A DNA stretch of 11,656 bases. It comes from Bacteroidales bacterium (GTDB taxonomy: Bacteria; Bacteroidota; Bacteroidia; Bacteroidales; UBA932). The notes beneath the pieces are model-generated. The model was not told where the DNA came from and did not search any database. It was given only the letters and a program-made list of their open reading frames with translations. How positions within the stretch are numbered: the stretch's first letter is position 1; every line of letters starts with the position of its first letter. This document shows positions 1 through 5,426 of the stretch, in pieces. The stretch lies in NCBI GenBank assembly GCA_023227835.1, contig JALOCI010000070.1, forward strand, positions 1 to 11,656, read 5' to 3'. A program made the translations under genes and the position numbers.

Positions 1-133
1 CTCCGGCGCCACCCTCTCCGGGGCCAACCTCTCCGGGGCCAACCTCTCCGGGGCCAACCTCTCCAGGGCCAACCTCTCCGGGGCCGACCTCTACGGGGCC
101 GACCTCTCCGGGGCCAACCTCTACGGGGCCAAG
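1..133 (+). repeat. 15-bp tandem coding repeat (pentapeptide units)
   Basis: Eight full copies of a 15-bp unit, consensus CTCTCCGGGGCCAAC, lie head to tail at 14-133, with part of another unit at 1-13. Variants differ at one or two positions, giving AAC/GAC and TCC/TAC codons. The period is five codons and the reading frame is kept, so this is protein-level repetition in the pentapeptide gene and not a separate DNA element. Confidence 0.9.
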
Positions 134-523
134 AGCTTCAACGCCTGGAGAACGGATGACCTTCGGCTCCTGCTCCATCAGACCGGGAAGATCCGCGCCT
201 ACAAACTGGTCGACGCCGACTACCGCTCGCCGATCCAATCGAACGGCAAGCTGACTTACAAGATCGGCGAGACGGTAGAGGCCAAGACGTGCGACCCCGA
301 CGAGGCGAAGCAATGCGCCGCCGGGATCAACATCGCCAGCCTGCCGTGGTGCTGCCGCGAATGGCGCGAGGGCTTCCGCATTCTCCTAGTCGAGTTCGCC
401 GCCAAAGACATCGTTGCGATTCCCTTCGGCACGGACGGCGAGTTTCGCGTCAAGAAGGTAAAGGTCGTGAAGGAGATCGACCTGGCGGAGATCGGGCTAG
501 TCGAGGAGCCGCCCGATGCCTAA
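2..523 (+). CDS. Pentapeptide-repeat protein with phage-type C-terminal domain, 5' truncated
   Basis: The reading frame is open from the left edge, so the start lies outside the window; 173 codons are visible. The first ~44 residues are consecutive pentapeptide repeats of the A(N/D)LSG type, which in known families fold into a right-handed quadrilateral beta-helix. After the repeats comes a domain of ~125 residues. It has a YKIGETVEA stretch, two Cys-containing segments (TCDPDEAKQC, WCCREW), and an ILLVEFAAKDIVAIP...FRVKKVKVVKEIDL beta-rich end. I recall this C-terminal domain from phage pentapeptide proteins (a DUF5758/DUF7666-like domain), but the family number is from memory and unverified. 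Its function is unknown. Some pentapeptide proteins mimic DNA and bind gyrase, but nothing here shows that. The stop overlaps the next start by 8 bases. Confidence 0.85.
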   Translation, partial: SGATLSGANLSGANLSGANLSRANLSGADLYGADLSGANLYGAKSFNAWRTDDLRLLLHQTGKIRAYKLVDADYRSPIQSNGKLTYKIGETVEAKTCDPDEAKQCAAGINIASLPWCCREWREGFRILLVEFAAKDIVAIPFGTDGEFRVKKVKVVKEIDLAEIGLVEEPPDA

Positions 524-866
524 GCGCGACCGCCATTCGGCCATCCGCGAGCTGGGCCATCTGCTCTTCATCTTCGGTCGAGAGAGCGCCCGGTCGCCGC
601 GATTCGTTGAGCAGCTCTTACGGAAAGTCGCGCTGGAGAAGGAGGACGCCTACCGCCTCTGGGAATCCTGCGACGGGCTCAGCTTCGCGGAGATTCAGTT
701 GCACTATCCGGACGGCCCAGACGACTACTGGCCGCCCACGATCTCGATCGACCATTGCGAGTTCGGCCCGATGATCGAGAGCGATGCCCGGGCGCTCGCC
801 GCAACTCTCATTGAGCTAGCCGACAAGGCAGCCGCGTTCCCGTTCCCTAAGGAGGTGGGGAAGTGA
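516..866 (+). CDS. Hypothetical protein, 116 aa
   Basis: I do not recognise this family. The protein is mostly helical in appearance, with a basic N-terminus (MPKRDRHSAIRELGHLL), an acidic and aromatic middle (YPDGPDDYWPP) and a C-terminal helix (SDARALAATLIELADKAAAF). No signal peptide or membrane segment is visible. The ATG overlaps the end of the pentapeptide gene by 8 bases, and the stop overlaps the next GTG start by 4, so it is very probably translated from the same messenger. Codon third positions are GC-rich, as in its neighbours. Confidence 0.75.
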   Translation: MPKRDRHSAIRELGHLLFIFGRESARSPRFVEQLLRKVALEKEDAYRLWESCDGLSFAEIQLHYPDGPDDYWPPTISIDHCEFGPMIESDARALAATLIELADKAAAFPFPKEVGK

Positions 867-1066
867 GCGCTCCAATCTGTAATCGCTGCGGGAAGGTGCA
901 GGCCACTTGCGCGAACATGGGTTTAACGCCGGTTTGTACGTGTGGTGTTTGCATCGAATGTGGCGATTGGGCAGAGGCGCTTTACAGCCGACAATTGCTG
1001 GCGCAACCCACAGTCTGCTTACGTTGTATATCCACCCCCGACTCCCTCGAAGGAGCGGACGGGTGA
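863..1066 (+). CDS. Small cysteine-rich zinc-ribbon protein, 67 aa
   Basis: Nine cysteines occur in 67 residues: CNRC at 6-9, C16, CTCGVCIEC at 25-33 and CLRC at 53-56. This spacing suggests two or more zinc knuckles. The GTG start overlaps the preceding TGA (GTGA) and has a strong Shine-Dalgarno, AAGGAGG at 849-855, seven bases upstream. Such minimal zinc ribbons are common in actinobacteriophage genomes and are mostly uncharacterised. They may bind nucleic acid or act as protein-protein adaptors. No specific function can be read from the sequence. Confidence 0.75.
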   Translation: MSAPICNRCGKVQATCANMGLTPVCTCGVCIECGDWAEALYSRQLLAQPTVCLRCISTPDSLEGADG

Positions 1067-1452
1067 GCGATCCCCAATATCCGCCGATTGAGAGGCGCGG
1101 CAGCGTTCTCGAAATGCTGGCCCTCGAACTCGCGGCTGCGAGAGCCGCAGAGAAGCGCGACTACCGCTTGATGGCCGTAGCGTCTGCGGCCTGGGCGCTG
1201 CTCGGCTGGATGCCTGAATACCTAGCGGACGCGATCAGCATTCTCGGCCGGGAAGAGGGACTGCGATTCCAGGAATACGCCGTCTCCCACAAAAACCGGC
1301 GGCTGCTTCGTGCTGAGGCGCGTGGATTCGCCAGAGCTATTCAAATGCTCACCGCCGCCGAACTGCTTGACGAGCGAAGCCTGAATCAAGCGCGTAATGC
1401 GGTGTGGCTTCGCAGCACCCCCGCCACTCATAAGGAGGAAGAGGATGGCTGA
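1063..1452 (+). CDS. Hypothetical helical protein, 129 aa
   Basis: The frame is open further upstream to 907, but the GTG at 1063 is preferred. It overlaps the previous stop in a GTGA junction, AAGGAG lies at 1049-1054, and an earlier start would bury most of the zinc-ribbon gene. The protein is strongly helical: residues ~15-60 are Ala/Leu-rich (LELAAARAAEKRDYRLMAV), then ARGFARAIQMLTAAELLDER. The tail is acidic (KEEEDG). I do not recognise the family. There is no clear membrane segment, although VASAAWALLGWM is hydrophobic. The stop overlaps the next ATG by 8 bases. Confidence 0.7.
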   Translation: MSDPQYPPIERRGSVLEMLALELAAARAAEKRDYRLMAVASAAWALLGWMPEYLADAISILGREEGLRFQEYAVSHKNRRLLRAEARGFARAIQMLTAAELLDERSLNQARNAVWLRSTPATHKEEEDG

Positions 1453-1720
1453 GGATACGGCCTGCCGGGAGTGTGGAGGGCCTAGCGGCGTGAGCGGGCT
1501 GATGCTCGTGTGTGCTCGCTGCGGGCACGAATGGCCCCGCGACGACGTTCGTAAAGCGCTCCTCGGACTCGCCGGAGTCTCGACTGCTGCTGACGATCAG
1601 GCGCAGGCTATGACGGACGCCGAGCTGGGCGCGTGCCTCCTTAATGGTGGCTGGACGACGATTGAAGTTCACGAAGCTGGTAGGCGACTCCAGCGCCGCG
1701 CGACGGGAGCGCCAGCTTGA
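1445..1720 (+). CDS. Small zinc-ribbon protein, 91 aa
   Basis: The ATG at 1445 follows AAGGAGG (1432-1438) with a six-base spacer, which decides the start over an in-frame codon at 1397. The N-terminal ~35 residues hold a Cys4 ribbon, CRECGGPSG...LVCARCGHEW, similar to the generic zinc ribbons of phage and transcription-associated proteins. The rest is helical with a MTDAELGACLLNGGWTTIEV segment and a basic end (GRRLQRRATGAPA). The C-terminal part could contact DNA, but that is only inferred from charge. The gene ends 25 bases before the cytosine methyltransferase start. Confidence 0.75.
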   Translation: MAEDTACRECGGPSGVSGLMLVCARCGHEWPRDDVRKALLGLAGVSTAADDQAQAMTDAELGACLLNGGWTTIEVHEAGRRLQRRATGAPA

Positions 1721-1745
1721 CCCCCGCCCCGCTCAGGAGGTTGGG

Positions 1746-2819
1746 GTGAATGGCGGCTCGGTCTGTTCCGGTTGCCTCGGGCTCGACCTCGGGCTCTCGC
1801 GCGCGCTCGGCATCGAGTGGGCCTGGGCCAGTGAAACCGACCCCGCCTGCTCCCACATCATCGAGCGCGAAGGCATCCCGAACCTCGGTGACCTCTTCGC
1901 CGTCGACTGGTCAGCCGTCCCGAGAGTCGATCTCTTCGCCGCCGGCTTCCCCTGTCCAGACTTCTCAACCGCCGGCAAGCGAGCAGGCATGGCCGGAGAG
2001 CACGGACAGGTCTGGTTCGGAGTCGCCGCAGCCATTCGCGCGCTTCGTCCCGCGATCGTCGTGCTCGAGAACGTCTCCGCAATCACAACCGCGCCCGGCC
2101 TGGATCTCGATGCAGGCGAGTCTGCTCTCGGAGTCGTGCTCGCCGACCTGGCCGAAGTCGGGTACGTGGGGCGCTGGCTTTGCCTACGGGCATCCGATCT
2201 TGGAGCTCCCCACCGCCGCGAGCGCCTCTTCATCCTCGCCACTCTTGCCGACGCCGACGACTCACGACGACGGGAAGTCGCCCGAGGCACACCTAGCGAT
2301 GAAGGCCCGAATGGCTGGCGGTGCGCGAAAGGCGATCACGAGCCTATCGGTATTGGCACGAGCGGGCTTCGAGCAGCCGTTACTTCCCACCCCGAAGGCG
2401 AGTGCCGACCACTACGGACAGCCGAGAGAGAACGATCGGGGCGACTTGCAGGCTGCGGTGCGCTTGCTCCCGACGCTGCGAGCATCAGCGAACGAAAACC
2501 GGCAGACAAAGCGCACGCCGAGTCAGGAGGCGGGCAGGCACGGTCTGAGTTTGGCGGCAGAAGTGAACTCGCTTGGGGCGCCTACGAAACCGCCATCCGA
2601 CGCTGGGAGCACGCCTTCGGACACCTCGCCCCCCGACCAACTGACAATCAAGGACGGCTCTCTCCCGAGTTCGTCGAGTGGATGCAAGGTTTCCCCGCCG
2701 GATGGACGGCCGGAGAGTCCCGAACCGCTCGACTGCGAATGCTCGGGAACGCCGTGCAAGTGCAAGTCGCAGAGGCGGTCGGGCGGCTCCTCCAATCCCC
2801 ACCCGAAAGGACAGTGTGA
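1746..2819 (+). CDS. C5-cytosine DNA methyltransferase
   Basis: This enzyme transfers a methyl group from S-adenosylmethionine to cytosine C5 in DNA. In a 357-residue product these motifs are seen: motif I VCSGCLGLDLGL (6-17), motif IV GFPCPDFSTAG (67-77, catalytic Cys70; the usual PCQ is PCP), motif VI LENV (107-110), motif VIII ASDLGAPHRRERLFI (149-163), then FVEWMQGFPAGW (309-320) and GNAV (334-337) of motif X. Residues 180-274 form a variable recognition/linker segment with atypical codon use. The GTG at 1746 is chosen because AGGAGG lies at 1735-1740 and motif I starts directly after it; an ATG at 1644 would overlap the previous gene. No cognate restriction enzyme is nearby, so this is probably an orphan enzyme protecting phage DNA from host restriction. 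Confidence 0.92.
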   Translation: MNGGSVCSGCLGLDLGLSRALGIEWAWASETDPACSHIIEREGIPNLGDLFAVDWSAVPRVDLFAAGFPCPDFSTAGKRAGMAGEHGQVWFGVAAAIRALRPAIVVLENVSAITTAPGLDLDAGESALGVVLADLAEVGYVGRWLCLRASDLGAPHRRERLFILATLADADDSRRREVARGTPSDEGPNGWRCAKGDHEPIGIGTSGLRAAVTSHPEGECRPLRTAERERSGRLAGCGALAPDAASISERKPADKAHAESGGGQARSEFGGRSELAWGAYETAIRRWEHAFGHLAPRPTDNQGRLSPEFVEWMQGFPAGWTAGESRTARLRMLGNAVQVQVAEAVGRLLQSPPERTV

Positions 2820-2826
2820 TGGCTGA
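1750..2826 (+). CDS. Overlapping +1-frame reading frame with LLPTP repeats (possible second product)
   Basis: The frame one base ahead of the methyltransferase is open for 358 codons over practically the entire gene. It starts with an ATG four bases after the methyltransferase GTG, so both could use the same AGGAGG. It is rich in Ser and Pro. Segments resemble what I remember from predicted phage proteins: PPASPVQTSQPPAS, SPTWPKSGT, then LLPTPTTHDD (2242), LLPTPKASAD (2380) and LLPTLRASAN (2464). Some or all of the resemblance could arise because homologous methyltransferase genes are translated in the wrong frame in databases. Supporting real coding, in 2283-2567 the GC-rich codon position is that of this frame. 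It may be a separate protein, a frameshift product, or a fossil of overprinting. Confidence 0.35.
   Translation: MAARSVPVASGSTSGSRARSASSGPGPVKPTPPAPTSSSAKASRTSVTSSPSTGQPSRESISSPPASPVQTSQPPASEQAWPESTDRSGSESPQPFARFVPRSSCSRTSPQSQPRPAWISMQASLLSESCSPTWPKSGTWGAGFAYGHPILELPTAASASSSSPLLPTPTTHDDGKSPEAHLAMKARMAGGARKAITSLSVLARAGFEQPLLPTPKASADHYGQPRENDRGDLQAAVRLLPTLRASANENRQTKRTPSQEAGRHGLSLAAEVNSLGAPTKPPSDAGSTPSDTSPPDQLTIKDGSLPSSSSGCKVSPPDGRPESPEPLDCECSGTPCKCKSQRRSGGSSNPHPKGQCDG
2805..2816 (+). promoter_or_regulatory. Repeated ribosome-binding box GAAAGGACAGTG (copy 1)
   Basis: This 12-base sequence lies just before the ATG at 2819 and recurs without mismatch at 3001-3012, before the ATG at 3015. GAAAGG can serve as the Shine-Dalgarno. 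Identity extends past the ribosome-binding core into ACAGTG, which is more than ribosome binding requires. Confidence 0.6.
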
Positions 2827-3013
2827 GCGACCGTATCAGTTGCGGTACGGATGGCCTAGCTGGCGCATCGGGTTTCGCGGTTGGACTAGCAGCTACGCAA
2901 GCGCTGACGCACGTGATAGTGCGGCTCGGAAATTAGCGTGGCGCAGTGAGTTCGCTCGTGTCGAAGTTCGCGATTCCAAAACCGATTCCTGGCGACCCTG
3001 GAAAGGACAGTGA
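2819..3013 (+). CDS. Small basic hypothetical protein, 64 aa
   Basis: The ATG overlaps the last base of the methyltransferase stop (TGATG) and is preceded by GAAAGGACAGTG at 2805-2816, which supplies the ribosome-binding site. The product is basic and Trp/Arg-rich (RYGWPSWRIGFRGW, ARKLAWRSEFARVEVRD, WRPWKG). This resembles small phage proteins of unknown role that may bind nucleic acid or a host protein. I recognise no family. An upstream extension of the frame to 2678 is rejected because it would lie inside the methyltransferase. Confidence 0.65.
   Translation: MAERPYQLRYGWPSWRIGFRGWTSSYASADARDSAARKLAWRSEFARVEVRDSKTDSWRPWKGQ
3001..3012 (+). promoter_or_regulatory. Repeated ribosome-binding box GAAAGGACAGTG (copy 2)
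   Basis: Exact second copy of the box at 2805-2816, placed at the 3' end of the 64-aa gene and directly ahead of the ATG at 3015. The two copies bracket one small gene, as expected of a duplicated or exchanged gene cassette. Confidence 0.6.
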
Positions 3014-3014
3014 T

Positions 3015-3173
3015 ATGAAGTACCTGCGCTGGTTCTACTACGAAATCGACGCTCAACGACGCCAGCTCTTTTGTAAATCATATCGGTATGAGGGCACCCA
3101 CGATTGGGTTAGCAATGACGACGAGATTTACTACTGCGCCGACTGCGGAGTCACCGGGGAGCCAGTGAAATGA
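3015..3173 (+). CDS. Small hypothetical protein with CADC motif, 52 aa
   Basis: The ATG at 3015 has GAAAGGA at 3001-3007 with a seven-base spacer; the frame continues upstream, but earlier starts overlap the preceding gene. The product is Tyr/Phe-rich (MKYLRWFYYEIDAQRRQLFCKSY written in part) and has Cys20 and a CADCG pair at 41-45. The single pair plus the lone Cys could bind zinc, possibly as a dimer, but this is uncertain. The stop overlaps the next start in an ATGA junction. Confidence 0.65.
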   Translation: MKYLRWFYYEIDAQRRQLFCKSYRYEGTHDWVSNDDEIYYCADCGVTGEPVK

Positions 3174-3177
3174 GCGG
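3161..3177 (+). promoter_or_regulatory. Repeated start-site junction, copy 1
   Basis: The 17 bases here, GCCAGTGAAATGAGCGG, contain the ATGA stop/start overlap of two genes. They recur with one mismatch (T to C) at 3337-3353 at the next gene junction, also around an ATGA. Purine-rich GGGGAG or GGGGGG precedes each copy as the ribosome-binding site. Confidence 0.55.
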
Positions 3178-3349
3178 ATACCTATGCCGTTGCACGATTT
3201 GTGGACGTGAAGAGCGATCGGGAGATCGTCCGCTATCGCGAGGATGGCCGCGATGTTGTGGCTACACGATGAGACTTATCGACACTCAGGCGTTTATCGC
3301 CGCTGTAAACGATGAGGTCGCCGATTGTGTAGGGGGGCCAGCGAAATGA
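3170..3349 (+). CDS. Small zinc-ribbon protein, 59 aa
   Basis: An ATG at 3170 overlaps the previous stop (ATGA), and the frame runs 59 codons to TGA 3347-3349, which again overlaps the next ATG. The product has CRCTIC at 6-11 and CC at 29-30, so four or more Cys are placed to bind one zinc, followed by a helix (MRLIDTQAFIAAVNDEV) and a late Cys. Without this gene the 170-base gap would break an otherwise gapless operon, and both ends fit the ATGA pattern, so I consider it real. The function is unknown. Confidence 0.7.
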   Translation: MSGYLCRCTICGREERSGDRPLSRGWPRCCGYTMRLIDTQAFIAAVNDEVADCVGGPAK

Positions 3350-3353
3350 GCGG
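3337..3353 (+). promoter_or_regulatory. Repeated start-site junction, copy 2
   Basis: Second copy (16 of 17 identical) of the junction at 3161-3177. It spans the stop of the 59-aa gene and the ATG at 3346, with AGGGGGG at 3331-3337 as the ribosome-binding site. Confidence 0.55.
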
Positions 3354-3789
3354 CAAGATGAGCGGGGCGGAATTGGGGAGGTCAGTTGCGGCTTTGCTAG
3401 AAAGGACGGGGGCCCTTCGTACGAGCAACGGTATCTACTTGCCGGCGCGCGCTTGGGATCTTATCCGCGCCCACATCGCCGCCCTGGAGAGCGAGCTAGA
3501 GGCTATCTATGGGACGGGGGGCTTCGGTATTCCTAAAGGCGACAAAGATCGGACACCCGAAATGGTGCGTCTGATCGTTGAAGAGCACCTGAACAACGAG
3601 GCGGACGCTGAAGCAGCCAATCAGGTAGCGGTGGAGGCGCTGAGGCAAACTCCCTGCGAATGTGTCTACGGCGATGAGGTGGACGCCGGGCACGATCATC
3701 TCGTGATCAAGTGTCAGAGATGTGCAGCCCTCGCCCGAATCGAGGCTGACCAAGCCCGCGCAGCCCTCGAACGGGGGGAGAGGGCGTGA
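3346..3789 (+). CDS. Hypothetical protein with C-terminal CxC...CxxC zinc site, 147 aa
   Basis: The ATG at 3346 overlaps the preceding stop (ATGA) and follows AGGGGGG; an ATG at 3358 is a second possibility. The N-terminal half is helical (GAELGRSVAALLERTGAL and LIRAHIAALESELEAI), probably coiled. The middle, VRLIVEEHLNNEADAEAANQVAVEAL, is acidic. Near the end CEC (104-106) and CQRC (123-126) with His116 and His118 between them suggest a zinc site, followed by a charged helix. I do not recognise a family. The stop overlaps the next GTG start by four bases. Confidence 0.7.
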   Translation: MSGKMSGAELGRSVAALLERTGALRTSNGIYLPARAWDLIRAHIAALESELEAIYGTGGFGIPKGDKDRTPEMVRLIVEEHLNNEADAEAANQVAVEALRQTPCECVYGDEVDAGHDHLVIKCQRCAALARIEADQARAALERGERA

Positions 3790-4187
3790 GCGACTTCAAA
3801 GTGCCGTGGAATCCCAACTACCTCGTTCCCCTCAACGACGAGGAAATCGCCGAGTATCTTCCGGGCCTGCGCGAAATGGCCGAGGCTGGGAACGCTATCG
3901 CGATCATCGGGGGGCGAGCGATCGTAGGGCTCGAACGCGAAGCATTGAAGCGCGGCGACCTCCAGCGCGCCGTCCGCCGGATGTTGAGGGCGCTGGATCG
4001 CTACCAGGAACGGCGAGATCGGTGGATCGCCGATCCGGTAGTTGAGAACTGGAAGGCATACGAGCGCGGCCGTTGGGCCTACGAGATACGTCGCCGCCAG
4101 GTCGCCGAGATTGAAAAGTGTGACGTCAGATGCGCCCGATGCCACGCACACCGCCATGAACTCGGGAAACGGTTGGCGCGGGCATGA
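3786..4187 (+). CDS. Hypothetical protein with C-terminal zinc knuckle, 133 aa
   Basis: The GTG start is in a GTGA overlap and is preceded by GGGGGAG. Residues 18-35 (NDEEIAEYLPGLREMAEAG) and 48-80 form charged helices rich in Arg and Glu, including RAVRRMLRALDRYQERRDRW. The end carries C112, C116, C119, H120 and H122 (KCDVRCARCHAHRH), a possible zinc knuckle on a basic tail that could contact nucleic acid. The family is not recognised. Its stop overlaps the ATG of the VRR-NUC gene, so its expression is probably coupled to the nuclease/methyltransferase pair downstream. Confidence 0.7.
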   Translation: MSDFKVPWNPNYLVPLNDEEIAEYLPGLREMAEAGNAIAIIGGRAIVGLEREALKRGDLQRAVRRMLRALDRYQERRDRWIADPVVENWKAYERGRWAYEIRRRQVAEIEKCDVRCARCHAHRHELGKRLARA

Positions 4188-4519
4188 CTACGGAACAGAC
4201 AGAGGGCCAGTTCCAGAGTGCGGTGATCGAACTCGCGCATATGTTTGGCTGGCGGATCGCACACTTCCGGGCCGCTCAGACCGCGAAGGGTTGGCGTACG
4301 CCCGTGCAAGCCGATGGCAAGGGCTTTCCAGATCTTGTCCTCGCTAGGGAGCGCCTCATCCTGGCTGAGCTCAAGAGCGAGCGAGGTCGCCTCTCCGACG
4401 CTCAGCGGGAATGGATCGAAGCGCTCGAGCGTGCTGGCGCTGAGGTGTACTGCTGGCGGCCAAGCCAGCTCGAAGAGATCGCCGACATTCTCAGGCGGCG
4501 TGCAAGGGTGGCGGCGTGA
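4184..4519 (+). CDS. VRR-NUC domain nuclease (PD-(D/E)XK fold)
   Basis: VRR-NUC proteins are compact PD-(D/E)XK nucleases, found in phage replication modules and in the eukaryotic repair nuclease FAN1; stand-alone phage forms act on branched DNA such as Holliday junctions. In this 111-residue protein the expected order is seen: E7 in an N-terminal helix, GKGFPDLVL with D50, then LAELKSERGRLSDAQREW with E62 and K64, and finally a GAEVYCWRP strand and a helical end. The length is close to the usual stand-alone size, so it looks intact. ATGA overlap upstream and GTGA overlap with the methyltransferase downstream suggest co-translation. The likely role is processing of recombination or replication intermediates before packaging (inference). 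Confidence 0.85.
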   Translation: MTTEQTEGQFQSAVIELAHMFGWRIAHFRAAQTAKGWRTPVQADGKGFPDLVLARERLILAELKSERGRLSDAQREWIEALERAGAEVYCWRPSQLEEIADILRRRARVAA

Positions 4520-5067
4520 TCCCGACCCTCACCTGGACGCTACCTCGCCCGCCGAGAAGCAAGTACAAGGGCGGATTTCCGCTCTACTTCGAACAGAACC
4601 TCTACCAGTACCTGGGCTATCCGGCTGACGTGCTGCACCCGTTCGGCGGTAGGGCCGAGATCGGGGTGCGCTGCGACCTAGACGCCACGCTCGAGCCGGA
4701 CTACGTGTGTGACGCCCATGAGCTTCCCTTCGAGGATGAGGCGTTCGATTGCGTAGTCCTCGATCCGCCTTACTCGGATGAAGAGGCACGCCAGTTGTAC
4801 GGCACTCCACCACTGCGCCCCGGCGCCTACACAAAGGAGGCGGTCCGGGTACTCAAGCGCGGCGGCTGGTTAGCCGTCTACGGCGACCGCGAGCCCCGGC
4901 GCCCGACCTACTGTAATCATCACTCGCGCATCCTGGTCGTACTCAGACCGGGCCATAGGCCGCGTGTCTGCATGATCTTCCAAAAGCGCAAGTTCGGGAT
5001 GCCCCATTACGGCTCCGAGTCGGGCGAGTGCATGGAGATCGAGCTGACGGAAGGCTCGGCGGCATGA
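4516..5067 (+). CDS. DPPY-type DNA methyltransferase (N6-adenine or N4-cytosine)
   Basis: This 183-residue SAM-dependent methyltransferase carries the amino-methyltransferase signature VVLDPPYS (80-87). The DPPY loop holds the exocyclic amino group of adenine or cytosine. HPFGGRAEIGVRCDLD (41-56) looks like the SAM-binding segment, followed by DAHELPFEDEAFD (66-78). RVLKRGGWLAVYGDR and RPRVCMIFQK complete the core. It belongs with a phage family I remember from actinobacteriophages. There is no separate target-recognition domain, so its specificity cannot be predicted, and adenine versus cytosine cannot be decided. An RNA or small-molecule substrate is possible but less likely. The GTG start overlaps the nuclease stop by four bases. 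With the C5 methyltransferase it gives the phage two chemically distinct base modifications. Confidence 0.82.
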   Translation: MIPTLTWTLPRPPRSKYKGGFPLYFEQNLYQYLGYPADVLHPFGGRAEIGVRCDLDATLEPDYVCDAHELPFEDEAFDCVVLDPPYSDEEARQLYGTPPLRPGAYTKEAVRVLKRGGWLAVYGDREPRRPTYCNHHSRILVVLRPGHRPRVCMIFQKRKFGMPHYGSESGECMEIELTEGSAA

Positions 5068-5426
5068 GCGCCTGCCGACAGTTGAGCCGGGAGGATTACG
5101 AAGAGGTCCGCCGGCGTGTCGATCAGGCCCGCCGCGAGCTGATTTCTAAGCCCAGCCTGCGCGATGAAATCGTTCGCCAGTACGTCGAGAACGGCCTCGA
5201 TTCCCGGATGATCTCCGATCTGCTCGGCATGTCCTACTGGCAGGTAAGGGCGGTTCTGAGAGCGCGAGGTATCCGGTTTCCCAAGCCCCCTTTGGCCGTG
5301 CGCCGTTCGAACGCGCGTCAGTACTGCCTAACCGTCCCTGCGGCGATCCACAAGCAACTCGACGGCTCCGAGAGATACGAGTGCGAGCTGGTGGCCGAGG
5401 GGATTCTCTACCGGCGGGTGGCATGA
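5064..5426 (+). CDS. HTH protein with AbrB-like C-terminal segment
   Basis: Residues ~31-71 form a helix-turn-helix unit (LRDEIVRQYVENGLDSRMIS, then DLLGMSYWQVRAVLRARGI), like recombinase- or resolvase-type HTH segments. Residues ~84-119, ARQYCLTVPAAIHKQL...YECELVAEGILYRRV, have the beta pattern of a SpoVT/AbrB swapped-hairpin half: an LT(V/I)P strand and an EGIL-type strand. The AbrB call is weaker than the HTH call. The likely role is a small dimeric transcription regulator acting on phage or host promoters. The ATG at 5064 is in the ATGA overlap with the methyltransferase, with GGAAGG about ten bases upstream; an in-frame start at 5028 is rejected because it lies inside the previous gene. 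Confidence 0.7.
   Translation: MSACRQLSREDYEEVRRRVDQARRELISKPSLRDEIVRQYVENGLDSRMISDLLGMSYWQVRAVLRARGIRFPKPPLAVRRSNARQYCLTVPAAIHKQLDGSERYECELVAEGILYRRVA

Noticed and set aside
1..133. 15-bp tandem repeats as a CRISPR or satellite
   Set aside because: The units are contiguous without spacers, keep the reading frame, and encode pentapeptides.
1733..2290. 185-codon minus-strand frame opposite the methyltransferase
   Set aside because: It is Arg/Ser-rich, with no motif and no ribosome-binding site; the opposite strand has all methyltransferase motifs.
4245..4628. 127-codon frame overlapping the VRR-NUC gene
   Set aside because: It is a Ser/Arg/Pro-rich shadow without motifs, crossing the junction of two well-supported genes.
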